Shown piece after piece: positions 24,698-33,644 of a DNA stretch of 64,000 nucleotides; positions within the stretch are counted from its first letter, which is position 1; each line of letters starts with the position of its first letter. The stretch lies in assembly GCF_000647975.1 (NCBI RefSeq), contig NZ_JFKE01000004.1, positions 434,001-498,000 on the forward strand, written 5' to 3'. The notes under the pieces were generated by a model. The model saw only the letters and a list, made by a program, of their open reading frames with translations, searched no databases and was not told the origin of the DNA. The DNA is from Actibacterium mucosum KCTC 23349. GTDB taxonomy: Bacteria; Pseudomonadota; Alphaproteobacteria; Rhodobacterales; Rhodobacteraceae. Made by a program: the position numbers and the translations under genes.

Positions 24698-26005
24698 TTA
24701 ATGGCCCGATTCATCGCCTTTGATCAGGCGGCGGCGCAGCCAGCCCGACACCTGGTCCATCAGCATCACCATCAGCACGACCAGAACGATGTAATAGGTG
24801 ACCTCTTCCCAGTCTTTCTGGGTGATGATGGCCTGCGTCAGCAACAGCCCGATACCACCGCCGGTAATGGCGCCGATGATCGTGGCCGAGCGGGTGTTGG
24901 ATTCCAGGAAATACAGCACCTGGCTGAGCAGCACCGGCGTGATCTGCGGGATAACCCCAAAGCGGAAGCGCTGTGCGGGGCGCGCACCGGTCGACTGCAG
25001 ACCTTCGATCTGCTTGTTGTCGACATTTTCCAGCGCCTCCGAGAACATCTTGCCGAAGGTGCCGGTGTCGGTGATCAGCATCGCCAGCGCGCCGGTCAGC
25101 GGCCCAAGGCCAAAGGCGCGGGTCAGGATGATCGTCCAGATCAGGCTGTCGACCCCGCGGATGAAGTCAAAGACGCGGCGGATGGCAAAGCGCACGGCCA
25201 GAACCTTGGCAAAGTTCTTGGCGGCCAGAACCGACAGCGGCAGCGCCACCACGGCGGCGCCGAACGTGCCAAGGAACGCCATCAGGATGGTCTCGAAAAT
25301 CGCCCAGGCCACGTCTTTGTGCAGCCACATCGGGTTGTTCCAGAAATCGCTGAGGATCGCGCCGGCCTCGCCGCTGAAGGCTTTGCCCATCAGCGCGCCG
25401 AAACCCAGCCCGTGATAGGGGCTGTCGAGGGTGAAGAAGAACAGCTCCCACCCGGTGAAATAGCGGAAGACCTCGGTCTTGTTGCGGGTGACGGTCAGGC
25501 GGCCGGCCTCGGTCTCGATCGCCACGCGGTTCTTCGAGGCGTTGATCCAATTCGGCAGGCGGCCTTCGGGGAAGGTCGCGTTCACGCCCGACGACCGTTT
25601 CGGCGTCGCAGTGACAAGACCATAGCCGGGGATATCGTACGAGATCGTTTCGGGGCCGTAGATGACCACATGGCCATCGCCCAGCTCGATCACCGTTTCT
25701 TCGCCCAAACTCACCCATTCAGGCGCCGTGCCTTCGGGATAGCGGCCCTTTTTCTCGCCCTCGATGGCGACGCCAACCTCGCCGTTGCGGTTGTCACGGG
25801 TCACGTGCACCTTGTGGCTGTACATGTCGGTGACCAAGCTTTTCGCGTTCTGGGCACTGGCCTTTTCGACCAGAGCGGGCACGTCGAACGCAAAGAAGAC
25901 ATAGACCAGATAGGCCAGAACCAAGGCCGGCAGGCCGAAATTCCACATACGCTTGCGCAGGAACAATTTGTCGGCAGCGGTGTAATGTGCGCTGAGATCG
26001 GCCAT
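24698..26005 (-). CDS. phnE: Phosphonate ABC transporter permease PhnE2 with periplasmic insertion
   Basis: The 435-residue permease has TM1 at about residues 22-42, then about 140 residues of polar, beta-rich sequence (about 45-185), and then the usual BPD_transp_1 core. The core contains GFGALMGKAF, AAVVALPLSVLAAKNFAK, RGVDSLIWTIILTRAFGLGPLTGALAMLITDTGTFGKMFSEALENVDNKQIEGLQSTGA with the EAA loop, and IGAITGGGIGLLL. Typical PhnE chains are about 260-290 residues. The extended form is known in alphaproteobacterial PhoT/PhnE2 proteins. It lies two bases after phnE1. Confidence 0.9.
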   Translation of the reverse strand: MADLSAHYTAADKLFLRKRMWNFGLPALVLAYLVYVFFAFDVPALVEKASAQNAKSLVTDMYSHKVHVTRDNRNGEVGVAIEGEKKGRYPEGTAPEWVSLGEETVIELGDGHVVIYGPETISYDIPGYGLVTATPKRSSGVNATFPEGRLPNWINASKNRVAIETEAGRLTVTRNKTEVFRYFTGWELFFFTLDSPYHGLGFGALMGKAFSGEAGAILSDFWNNPMWLHKDVAWAIFETILMAFLGTFGAAVVALPLSVLAAKNFAKVLAVRFAIRRVFDFIRGVDSLIWTIILTRAFGLGPLTGALAMLITDTGTFGKMFSEALENVDNKQIEGLQSTGARPAQRFRFGVIPQITPVLLSQVLYFLESNTRSATIIGAITGGGIGLLLTQAIITQKDWEEVTYYIVLVVLMVMLMDQVSGWLRRRLIKGDESGH

Positions 26006-26006
26006 C

Positions 26007-26894
26007 TTAGTGCCCCCCTGCCGACCCGTGGGTCAGCTTGTTGCGGAAGTGGCTGGACACCTGATCCACCACCACGATGGTGAGAAACAGCAGCAGGAAA
26101 ATCGCGCCGGCTTCGTCAAACTTGCCCTGCCCCCAGCTGATGGCGTTTTTCAGCTCGTAGCCCAGACCGCCAGCACCCACAAAGCCCAGAATGGCCGAGG
26201 CGCGGATGTTGATCTCGAACCGCAGCAAGGCATAGCTCAGCCAGTTCGGCGCGACCTGCGGCACCACGCCCAGCATCATGCGTTGCGTCCAGTTGGCGCC
26301 AACCGACGACAACCCGTCCACCGGTTTCAGGTCGGCGTTTTCGTTAACCTCGGAAAACAGTTTGCCCAGCGCACCGGTGGTGTGAAAGGCAATCGCGATC
26401 ATCGCCGGAACCGGGCCACCGCCCAGCACAAAGATCAGGATCAGCGCAATCACGATCTCGGGGATCGCGCGCATGATGTCCATGACACGGCGGAAAAAGA
26501 AGATCATGCGCGGCCAGCGTGCCAAGCCGCGGGTCGACAGCAGCGACAGCATAATCGCCAGCAAAGCGCCGATCAGCGTCGATACGCCGGCAATGTTGAT
26601 CGTCTCGACCAGCGCCGGAAAGAATGTCTTGAAATGCGCGGGCAGCTCGGCGGCTTTCTCCGCGGCCTCGCCCACCACTTCGGAAGGGTAGTCAAAAAAG
26701 TTCTTCAGCCCGCCCCAGAAGGATCCGCCATTGCGGTCCGCGGCCAAGTTGAAGCCGGACACCATGACCAGCACAAAGACCAGCAGGGTCACCCCGGAAT
26801 AAAGCTGCCGTTGGCGCAGTTGCGCCATATAGCCCTGTTGGACCTGGCCCACAGAAGGTGGGTTTGCCCCTGTCGATTGGGTGATATCTGCCAT
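26007..26894 (-). CDS. phnE: Phosphonate ABC transporter permease PhnE1
   Basis: The 295-residue permease has TM1 (YSGVTLLVFVLVMVSGFNLA), NIAGVSTLIGALLAIMLSLLSTRGLARWPRMIFFFRRVMDIMRAIPEIVIALI, and the EAA loop AFHTTGALGKLFSEVNENADLKPVDGLSSVGANWTQRM. A C-terminal ILGFVGAGGLGYELKNAISWGQ follows. The ATG at 26894 (MADITQSTG) is preferred over an upstream frame extension that runs through a stem-loop. It pairs with PhnE2 to form the membrane channel. Confidence 0.92.
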   Translation of the reverse strand: MADITQSTGANPPSVGQVQQGYMAQLRQRQLYSGVTLLVFVLVMVSGFNLAADRNGGSFWGGLKNFFDYPSEVVGEAAEKAAELPAHFKTFFPALVETINIAGVSTLIGALLAIMLSLLSTRGLARWPRMIFFFRRVMDIMRAIPEIVIALILIFVLGGGPVPAMIAIAFHTTGALGKLFSEVNENADLKPVDGLSSVGANWTQRMMLGVVPQVAPNWLSYALLRFEINIRASAILGFVGAGGLGYELKNAISWGQGKFDEAGAIFLLLFLTIVVVDQVSSHFRNKLTHGSAGGH

Positions 26895-26917
26895 TTTACT
26901 GCCCGGAAAATAAGAAA

Positions 26918-26942
26918 CGCGGGCCCCTGAGCGGGACCCGCG
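26918..26942 (-). repeat. Intercistronic stem-loop between phnD and phnE1
   Basis: CGCGGG (26918-26923) pairs with CCCGCG (26937-26942), with inner CCC/GGG pairing possible. The structure follows the phnD stop and precedes phnE1. There is no U-run. It probably stabilises the abundant binding-protein mRNA or limits read-through into the permeases. Confidence 0.55.
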
Positions 26943-26957
26943 CAAAATCAGCGAAGC

Positions 26958-27869
26958 TTAGTTCGACTTTGCTTTACGTGCTTCGATAACCGAAACGTAA
27001 GCGTCGTGGGTGATCGGGTCGAAGCCCAGCGATTCACCAGCAGCAACGCCATAGGCGCAATCGGCGTCGGCTTCGTGCAGGCCGTCAACCAGGGCGATCA
27101 TTTTCTCTTTTACGTCAGCCGGCAGCGACTTACGCAGAACGATCGGACCTTCGGGGATCGGCTTCGACTTCCAGATCTGAACCAGGTCGTTCATGTCAAC
27201 CAGGCCAGCGTCAACAGCGCGACGCAGAGCGCCCGAGTTGTAGCCGTCTTCCCAGTCACCCTGACCGTCGGCCCAGGTTACGCCGCCGTCGATGTCACCG
27301 TTGTTTACAGCAACGATGGTCTGCTCGTGGCCACCGGTGAATTTAACTTCACCAAAGTAGTCACCCGATTCCATGGTGATGCCGTCTTTGTACTGCGGGA
27401 TCTCGATCGAGGGGATCAGGTAGCCCGAGGTCGAGTTGGGGTCGCCAAAGCCGAACACTTTGCCGGCCATTGCGTCGATCGAGTCGATGCCGCTGTCTTT
27501 GCGGGCAAAACCGATCGAGTGGTAGCCATACGAACCGTCCAGGTTGATCTTAACCAGTACCGGCTCAACAGCGTCGGGGTTCTGCAGGAAGGTCGCAGCA
27601 TAGGACGACGCGCCCAGCCATGCCATGTCCAGCGTGCCGCCAACCAGGCCTTGGATAACACCGGCATAGTCGGCCGGAGCGAACAGCTTGGTTTCAACAC
27701 CCAGCGTTTCTTCGGTGTAAGCGCGCAGGCACTCGTTGTTGTTCAGACGGTCCTGAGCGTTTTCGCCGCCCAGCAGACCGATGCGGAACTCGGTGATGGC
27801 GTGGCCGTCGGCAAATGCCGGGGCGGCCAGTGCAGTGGTTGCCAGTGCGGCAGCGATCAATTTTTTCAT
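26958..27869 (-). CDS. phnD: Phosphonate ABC transporter substrate-binding protein PhnD
   Basis: The 303-residue periplasmic protein has a signal peptide (KKLIAAALATTALAAPAFADG, cleavage near residue 20) and PhnD blocks ITEFRIGLLGGENAQDRLNNNECL, GTLDMAWLGASSYA, VFGFGDPNSTSGYLIPSIEI, and FTGGHEQTIVAVNNGDIDGGVTWADGQ. The S-T-S segment of the SNST loop type binds the phosphonate group in solved relatives. It lies between phnC and phnE1. The ribosome site CTGGAGAGAG is strong. Confidence 0.94.
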   Translation of the reverse strand: MKKLIAAALATTALAAPAFADGHAITEFRIGLLGGENAQDRLNNNECLRAYTEETLGVETKLFAPADYAGVIQGLVGGTLDMAWLGASSYAATFLQNPDAVEPVLVKINLDGSYGYHSIGFARKDSGIDSIDAMAGKVFGFGDPNSTSGYLIPSIEIPQYKDGITMESGDYFGEVKFTGGHEQTIVAVNNGDIDGGVTWADGQGDWEDGYNSGALRRAVDAGLVDMNDLVQIWKSKPIPEGPIVLRKSLPADVKEKMIALVDGLHEADADCAYGVAAGESLGFDPITHDAYVSVIEARKAKSN

Positions 27870-27938
27870 CGTCTCTCTCTCCAGGTTGGTTATGGCCCCG
27901 GAGATTTCTCCCCCCGAGGCTGATGAAAACTCGTGGGG

Positions 27939-28736
27939 TCAGGCGGGCACGCCTTCCAGCGCGTCGATCGAGGTGGACGTTGCCGCCTCGGAGAACGACG
28001 CGTCGGCACCGTAGATGTCGCGTGCTGCGCCGGTTGTCAGCTGATCGGGCGTGCCGTCAAACACGATGCGCCCGTCGCGCATGCCGATCACCCGGTCGCA
28101 ATAGCGCCGCGCGGTGTCCAACGTGTGCAGGTTGGCGATGACCATGCGGCCGTCTTCCTCGTGGATACGGCGCAGCGCATCCATCACCACCTGCGCGTTC
28201 ATCGGGTCCAGCGAGGCAATCGGCTCGTCCGCCAGAATGATCTTGGGGTCCTGCATCAGGGCGCGGGCAATCGCGACGCGCTGCTGCTGACCGCCCGACA
28301 GGGCTTCGGCCCGCTTCGGCGCCTGCTCGGCGATGCCAAGCCGATCGAGGATCTCGATGGCCATGTGAATGTCTGACTGCGGGAACAGGTTGAACATCGT
28401 CGCAACAGTCGAACGCTTGTTCAGCGTGCCGTGCAGAACGTTCGACACCACGTCCATGCGCGGGACAAGGTTGAACTGCTGAAAGATCATCGCGCAGTCC
28501 GACTGCCACGCGCGCTTGGCCGCGCCCTTCAGCTGCAAGATATCGCGACCATCAAACTTCAGAACACCAGATGTGGCATCGGTCAGACGGTTCATCATAC
28601 GCAGGAATGTCGATTTGCCGGCACCCGACCGACCGATGATCCCGATCATTGCCGGTCTTTCGACGGTGAAGGTGGCACTGTCCACCGCATTATTTTGCCC
28701 GAAGGTTTTCGTGACGTTCTCGACGCTCAGCAGCAT
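27939..28736 (-). CDS. phnC: Phosphonate ABC transporter ATP-binding protein PhnC
   Basis: The 265-residue ATPase has Walker [50 protein letters not shown], signature [35 protein letters not shown], and H-loop [18 protein letters not shown]. These are diagnostic of PhnC. It is the first gene of the phnC-D-E1-E2-transferase operon, and a 165-base gap separates it from the divergent flavin reductase gene. Confidence 0.94.
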   Translation of the reverse strand: MLLSVENVTKTFGQNNAVDSATFTVERPAMIGIIGRSGAGKSTFLRMMNRLTDATSGVLKFDGRDILQLKGAAKRAWQSDCAMIFQQFNLVPRMDVVSNVLHGTLNKRSTVATMFNLFPQSDIHMAIEILDRLGIAEQAPKRAEALSGGQQQRVAIARALMQDPKIILADEPIASLDPMNAQVVMDALRRIHEEDGRMVIANLHTLDTARRYCDRVIGMRDGRIVFDGTPDQLTTGAARDIYGADASFSEAATSTSIDALEGVPA

Positions 28737-28901
28737 TTGATCCCCATCTCGCAGTCAAATGGCGGATATCGGGTGGCTGCGACGAGTTTGTTGCAGTTTA
28801 TTGAAGCTTTTGTAACGCCGCGCAGCAGCGGAACCAAAATACCACCGTGCATTTCCGGGTGAAATCTGCATGCTGCTGGGCAAAGCTATTTTGGGGATTT
28901 C

Positions 28902-29387
28902 ATGGGCAAATCAACTCCAAATCCGACCGATGCGCGTGCCTTTCGCGACGCGCTTGGCCGCTATGCCACCGGGGTTACCGTGGTGACAACGTTTACCAAG
29001 AACGGGCCCTTGGCCATGACCGCCAACAGCTTTGCTTCGGTCTCCATGGATCCGCCTCTGGTGCTTTGGTCCCCCGCCAAAAGCAGCAGCCGCCATGATG
29101 ATTTTGCCGAGGCTGCGCATTTCTGCATCCACGTGCTGGCGGAATGCCAATCCGAACTTGCAGCACGGTTTGCTCGCGACGGGCGAGATTTCCCACGGGA
29201 TGCTATACAACCCGGCGACGCGCCAGCCCCCGTTCTGCGAAACTGCAGCGCCCGGTTCGAGTGTATCCGGCACGCCGTGTATCCGGGTGGCGACCATTCG
29301 ATTATCCTGGGTCGTGTAGAGCGATTGGATGCGTCAACCATGCCACCATTGGTCTTTTTGGGCGGCCGATATGGGTGCTTTGCCTGA
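28902..29387 (+). CDS. Flavin reductase family protein
   Basis: The 161-residue protein shows the FMN-binding flavin reductase domain: AFRDALGRYATGVTVVTTFTKNGPLAMTANSFASVSMDPPLVLWSPAKSS and HFCIHVLAECQSELAARFA, ending with FLGGRYGCFA. It would supply reduced flavin to a two-component monooxygenase or act on flavin-linked substrates. No partner oxygenase gene is seen nearby. It is divergent from phnC and followed by a 376-base gene-free gap. Confidence 0.85.
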   Translation: MGKSTPNPTDARAFRDALGRYATGVTVVTTFTKNGPLAMTANSFASVSMDPPLVLWSPAKSSSRHDDFAEAAHFCIHVLAECQSELAARFARDGRDFPRDAIQPGDAPAPVLRNCSARFECIRHAVYPGGDHSIILGRVERLDASTMPPLVFLGGRYGCFA

Positions 29388-29763
29388 GATTCGCTCGACG
29401 ATTTTCGCGCCAGGGCGGATAAGATTTTCTTCATCCAAACCGATTTGGATGCGGGTTTACTTCGGCGAACTGGCCCGTTCGCGCTGTTTCGCTCAAAAAT
29501 GACGCGAAAATTTCGATTTTGGACCGGTTGGCCAAAAATTATCGCCAATTTCCACCATGAAGCTTGCGAAATTTTGAACTGTGCCTATAGGCTGAGTGCG
29601 GGAGAAATGCTTTCCGGCGCATGTTAGCGCCCCAAATGGGATGCCGTATCGCGGTTTTTGGGGCCAAAATGCCGGCAGAATGGACACAAAGTCTATACGG
29701 GCGAAACTGCGGTTTCGACGCGCGGAGAAGTATTGCCTTCCAAAACGACAGTTGGAGGACAAA
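29388..29763. other. Gene-free gap with a small stem-loop
   Basis: This stretch between the flavin reductase and the second sugar operon is lower in GC than its surroundings. The only structure I see is a perfect 8-bp hairpin at 29432-29451 (CATCCAAA/TTTGGATG), without a U-run. The promoter of the downstream binding-protein operon is expected here, but I cannot point to a clear -35/-10 pair. Confidence 0.5.
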
Positions 29764-31125
29764 ATGACCATTCAAATCCGCTCGGCCACGTCGCGTCTGC
29801 TGCTTGGCAGCGCCGTTGCCCTTGCCCTGGGCGCCGGCGCCGTTTCGGCCGACACCATCCGCTTCTGGACCACCGAAGAACAGCCCGAACGCCTGGCCAA
29901 ACAGCAAGAGATGGCCGCGCAGTTCCAGGCCGCCACCGGTACCGAGGTCGAAGTGATCCCGGTCACCGAAAGCGATCTGGGGACACGCGCCACCGCCGCC
30001 TTTGCCGCCGGCGACCTGCCCGACGTGATCTATCATTCGCTGCAATACGCCCTGCCCTGGGCCGAAGCCGGCATTCTGGACACCGAAGCGGCCACCGAAG
30101 TGGTTGAAGAGCTAGGCGAAGGCACTTTTGCACCTGGCGCCGTTGCCATGGCGGCCTTTGACGACGGTGTCGCCTCGGTACCGGTTGATGGCTGGACGCA
30201 GATGGTTGTCTATCGCAAAGACCTCTTTGATGCCGAAGGTTTGGCGGCCCCCACGACCTATGCCGCGGTGGAAGCGGCCCTAGCCAAACTGCACAACCCG
30301 CCAGAGATGTACGGCTTTGTTGCCGCCACCAAGATCGACGAGAACTTCATGAGCCAGGTTCTGGAACATGTGTTCCTGGCCAATGGTGTGTCGCCGGTTG
30401 GTGCCGATGGCTTCAAACCGCTGGAAGTCGGCCCAACCACCGAAGTTCTGGACTTCTACAAAGCCGTTGCAAAAGCGTCGCCTCCGGGTGAGCTGTACTG
30501 GAAGCAATCGCGCGAGCTGTATTTTGCCGGCAAGGCCGCTATGATCATCTGGTCGCCCTTCATTCTGGACGAACTGGCCGGTCTGCGCGACAGTGCCCCG
30601 CCCACCATCAACGATGACCCGACCAGCCGCGACCTTGCGGCCGCCACGGGTATCGTGACCAACTTTGCCGGCCCGTCGAACGCGGATGGCGCTGCATGGG
30701 GTGACGTGCGTTACTTTGGCATCACGTCGGATGCCGACACCGACGCGGCGATCGATTTCGTCAAGTTCTCGATGGACGAAGGCTATACCCAGACCCTGTC
30801 GATCGCGCCCGAGGGCAAGTTCCCGGTCCGCAAAGGCACCGCGGATGACGCCGACAAGTTCACCGAAGCCTGGTCGAAGCTGGACGTGGGTGTGGACCGC
30901 AAGGCGCCGCTGAGCGAGCTTTATGCGCCCGAGATGATCGGCGAGATCGTCGGTGGTCTGGACGTGGCCCAGCGCTGGGGCGTTGCCGAGGGGCAGCTGT
31001 CGCTGGCCTCGAAGATCATCAACGCGCAGGTGATCAACAAGCTGGTGCGCGAGTATATCGACGGGGCCCGTGATGCGGCCGCTACCGTCGAAGCGCTGAA
31101 CGAAGAGCTTGCCAAGATCAACTGA
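29764..31125 (+). CDS. Extracellular sugar-binding protein (SBP family 1)
   Basis: The 453-residue protein has a signal peptide (SRLLLGSAVALALGAGAVSA, cleavage near residue 29) followed by a family 1 solute-binding domain: TIRFWTTEEQPERLAKQQEMAAQFQAATGTEVEVIPV, DLPDVIYHSLQYALPWAEAGIL, and GKAAMIIWSPFILDELAG. It should deliver an oligosaccharide, glycoside or glycosylated compatible solute to the permeases encoded next. The ATG at 29764 has a TTGGAGG box. In-frame sequence upstream is not signal-peptide-like and is rejected. Confidence 0.9.
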   Translation: MTIQIRSATSRLLLGSAVALALGAGAVSADTIRFWTTEEQPERLAKQQEMAAQFQAATGTEVEVIPVTESDLGTRATAAFAAGDLPDVIYHSLQYALPWAEAGILDTEAATEVVEELGEGTFAPGAVAMAAFDDGVASVPVDGWTQMVVYRKDLFDAEGLAAPTTYAAVEAALAKLHNPPEMYGFVAATKIDENFMSQVLEHVFLANGVSPVGADGFKPLEVGPTTEVLDFYKAVAKASPPGELYWKQSRELYFAGKAAMIIWSPFILDELAGLRDSAPPTINDDPTSRDLAAATGIVTNFAGPSNADGAAWGDVRYFGITSDADTDAAIDFVKFSMDEGYTQTLSIAPEGKFPVRKGTADDADKFTEAWSKLDVGVDRKAPLSELYAPEMIGEIVGGLDVAQRWGVAEGQLSLASKIINAQVINKLVREYIDGARDAAATVEALNEELAKIN

Positions 31126-31151
31126 TTGAGCAGCCGTTCAACTCAGTGATG

Positions 31152-31179
31152 GCCGGGGCGGTCCCTTCATCGCCCCGGC
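31152..31179 (+). repeat. Intercistronic stem-loop after the second sugar-binding protein gene
   Basis: GCCGGGGCG (31152-31160) and CGCCCCGGC (31171-31179) form a perfect 9-bp stem with a 10-base loop, followed by ACTTTTGG. It lies between the binding-protein stop at 31125 and the permease start at 31204. It could stabilise the upstream mRNA or partly terminate transcription. Confidence 0.65.
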
Positions 31180-31203
31180 ACTTTTGGCCCACGGAGCCCA
31201 AGA

Positions 31204-32448
31204 ATGACCAATCCCATGCCGCCCAAAGGAACCGGCCCGCTCGCAAAACGCGAGGCTCGGCTGGCCTGGGGGATGCTGCTGCCCACCATCACGATTGTGT
31301 CTCTGGTGGTCATCCTGCCCCTGCTTTCGATTTTCTGGATCAGCTTCAAGCCGGTTGAACTGGCCGACCTTCGTGCCCCGACCCCGGTGGTACGCGAAGC
31401 GTTGCGCGGTCGTCCAAAGGTGGATGGCGACGCGGCCACGATCCGGTACCGGATACGCAACTCCAGCCAAGAACGCCCGATCACCGGGATTACTTTGGCC
31501 GACACGTTACCACCGGACCTGACAATCAACACGGTTGACGAACGTTGTACGTTAACGAGGCTGGACCTGTTTTGTGACCTGGGCGACTTTGAAGGCGGTC
31601 GCCGCGATGACGTGCTAATCGACGTCACGGTGACCCAAGCCTTTTTGGATGCCGACCCCGATCTGGGTGACACAGAGGCCGTTCTGACCGGCAGGTCGCA
31701 ATCCATCCTTACCAGCGGCACCTTTACCCTGAAGAATTTCGCACGGATCTTCGACAGCTCCGAGTTCTTCGACGTGCTCTACGCCACGTTGTTTTATACC
31801 GTGGTCGGCACAATCGGCGCACTTGTGGTTGGGTTGTTCGCCGCCATGTTGCTGAACAAAAGCTTTGCCGGTCAGGGCATTTTGCGGGGGCTTTACCTTT
31901 TCCCCTATGTTGCGCCGGTGATTGCCGTGGCCTTCACCTGGGTCACGCTGTTTGATCCGTTCTCGGGCTCGGCCAATGCGTTGTTGATCCAGATGGGCGT
32001 GTCCGACGGCCCGATCAACTTTTTTGGCCAACGCCCGCAGGCGCTGATCATGGTGACGGTGTTCGAGATCTGGCGTTATTTCCCGCTGTCCTTCCTGTTC
32101 ATCCTTGCCCGCATGCAGTCGATCGACACCGATATGTACGAGGCGGCCGACATGGACGGCGCCTCGCCCTTCCAGAAATTCTGGTACCTGTCGCTGCCGC
32201 AGCTTTTGGGCATTCTCAGCGTGCTGTTTCTGCTGCGCTTTATCTGGACGTTCAACAAGTTCGACGACATCTTCCTGCTGACCGGCGGCAATGCGGGCAC
32301 GCGAGTGTTGACGGTCGACGTTTATGACCAGGCCTTTGCGATTTCGAATATCGGGGCGGGCGCGGCCGTGGCGGTGGTGATCTTTTGCTGCTTGCTCGGC
32401 TTCTCGGTCCTGTTCTTCAAGTATATCAGTCGGGAGGAAGGGCTGTGA
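31204..32448 (+). CDS. Sugar ABC permease (MalF type) with inserted DUF11-like domain
   Basis: The 414-residue permease has TM1 at about residues 20-46 (GMLLPTITIVSLVVILPLLSIF). An insertion of about 120 residues follows (about 52-170), then the normal core from residue 174 (FTLKNFARIFDSSEFFDVLYATLFYTVVGT). The EAA loop is EAADMDGASPFQKFWYLSLPQL. The insertion has the rhythm of a DUF11 beta-sandwich: RYRIRNSSQERPITGITLADTLPPDLT, then Cys115 and Cys124 around TLTRLDLF, then DLGDFEGGRRDDVLIDVTVTQ. It should lie on the periplasmic side, where the two cysteines could form a disulfide. It overlaps the next permease gene by GTGA. Confidence 0.88.
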   Translation: MTNPMPPKGTGPLAKREARLAWGMLLPTITIVSLVVILPLLSIFWISFKPVELADLRAPTPVVREALRGRPKVDGDAATIRYRIRNSSQERPITGITLADTLPPDLTINTVDERCTLTRLDLFCDLGDFEGGRRDDVLIDVTVTQAFLDADPDLGDTEAVLTGRSQSILTSGTFTLKNFARIFDSSEFFDVLYATLFYTVVGTIGALVVGLFAAMLLNKSFAGQGILRGLYLFPYVAPVIAVAFTWVTLFDPFSGSANALLIQMGVSDGPINFFGQRPQALIMVTVFEIWRYFPLSFLFILARMQSIDTDMYEAADMDGASPFQKFWYLSLPQLLGILSVLFLLRFIWTFNKFDDIFLLTGGNAGTRVLTVDVYDQAFAISNIGAGAAVAVVIFCCLLGFSVLFFKYISREEGL

Positions 32449-33644
32449 GCGTATTGCGATACGGATATGTAACCGCGCCGGCCCTCGGCGCCTTGTGGGC
32501 CTTTGTGATGGCAGTGACGGTGGCGGTGTCGCTGTCCTTTGCCACGGGGCTGCCGGTGCGCCCGGTCTTTCTGGGTTCGGTGGTTCTGGGGGTGGTTGTG
32601 GCGCTGGTACAGGTTTACCTGGCCAACCGTTTGGCCAGCATTGGTGCTGGGATCGTCTTGGCGGTGTTGCTGTCCCTCGTAGGGCTTGGGGCGATCACCG
32701 GCGATGGTCCGGTTTTGCTGGGCGCCATTTTGACAGGGCTTGTGACAGGATGGCCCATGACACTGATCCTGAAAGACATCCCCGCCGCGGCCTTGACTCG
32801 GCACGAGTTTGAAGAGGCCGTAATCCGCTTTTTGACCGGGTTCGGTTACATCTTCTTCACCGCCATCGTGATCATCCCGTTCTATGTGATGGTGATGACC
32901 AGCCTGAAATCGCAACAGGCACTGCTGCAAAACCCGCTGGATTTCTCGATCCAGCTATCCAAGGGCGCCGATCTGTTCCGGTCATATTTCGAGCTGTTCG
33001 CCGATTTCAACTTTGGCACCTACCTGTGGACATCCTTCATGGTCTCGGTCCTGACCGTGGCCATCACGCTGGCCTTTTCGGTACCGGGCGCTTACGCGGT
33101 GGCACGGCTGCGGTTCAAGGGGCGGGCTGCATTTTCGCGGTCGATCCTGCTGATCTACATGGTGCCGATGATCGTTCTGGCCCTGCCGATCTACATCGCC
33201 TTTTCGATGACCGGCCTGCGCAACACCATTTTTGGCATCGTGCTGATCTATCCGGTCACCACGATCCCGGTGGCTTTGTACATGTTACAGGGCTATTTCC
33301 GCGGCCTTCCGGGCGAGGTGGAAGAGGCCGGCCTGATGGATGGTCTCAGCCGCCTTGCGGTGATCTGGAAGATCACCCTGCCGCTGTCGCTGCCGGCCAT
33401 GGCCTCGGTATCGCTTTATGTCTTCATGATCGCCTGGAACGAGTTCCTGTTGGCCTTCATGCTGCTGGACGACCCGTCGAAGTTTACCCTGACGCGCGGG
33501 GTGGCGATGTTGAACTCGTCCGAGATCCCGCGTCAGCACCTGATGGCGGGCGCGGTGATCGCCACATTGCCGATCATGGTGCTGTTCCTGGGGCTGGAGC
33601 GGTTCATGACCAAGGGCCTGACGGCGGGGTCGGTGAAGGGATGA
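32445..33644 (+). CDS. Sugar ABC permease (MalG type) with extra N-terminal membrane segments
   Basis: The 399-residue permease starts at a GTG overlapping the upstream stop, behind a GGAGGAA box. Residues 1 to about 125 contain four hydrophobic segments that are absent from ordinary MalG-type permeases of about 280 residues. The standard core starts near FLTGFGYIFFTAIVIIPFYVMVMTSLKSQQALL and contains FSVPGAYAVARLRFKGRAAFS and the EAA loop EEAGLMDGLSRLAVIWKITLPLSLP. It pairs with the MalF-type permease at 31204. Confidence 0.87.
   Translation: MSVLRYGYVTAPALGALWAFVMAVTVAVSLSFATGLPVRPVFLGSVVLGVVVALVQVYLANRLASIGAGIVLAVLLSLVGLGAITGDGPVLLGAILTGLVTGWPMTLILKDIPAAALTRHEFEEAVIRFLTGFGYIFFTAIVIIPFYVMVMTSLKSQQALLQNPLDFSIQLSKGADLFRSYFELFADFNFGTYLWTSFMVSVLTVAITLAFSVPGAYAVARLRFKGRAAFSRSILLIYMVPMIVLALPIYIAFSMTGLRNTIFGIVLIYPVTTIPVALYMLQGYFRGLPGEVEEAGLMDGLSRLAVIWKITLPLSLPAMASVSLYVFMIAWNEFLLAFMLLDDPSKFTLTRGVAMLNSSEIPRQHLMAGAVIATLPIMVLFLGLERFMTKGLTAGSVKG

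Noticed and set aside
23984-26083. Plus-strand open frame of 699 codons across the transferase and phnE2 genes
   Set aside because: It is antisense to two well-supported genes, has a histidine/glutamine/glycine-rich composition without domains, and arises from GC-rich codon bias.
28737-28901. 10-base periodic CTTCAATAAA/CTGCAACAAA element (minus strand) upstream of phnC as a Pho box
   Set aside because: The period is 10 rather than 11 and half-site matches are poor. It may be part of the promoter but cannot be called.
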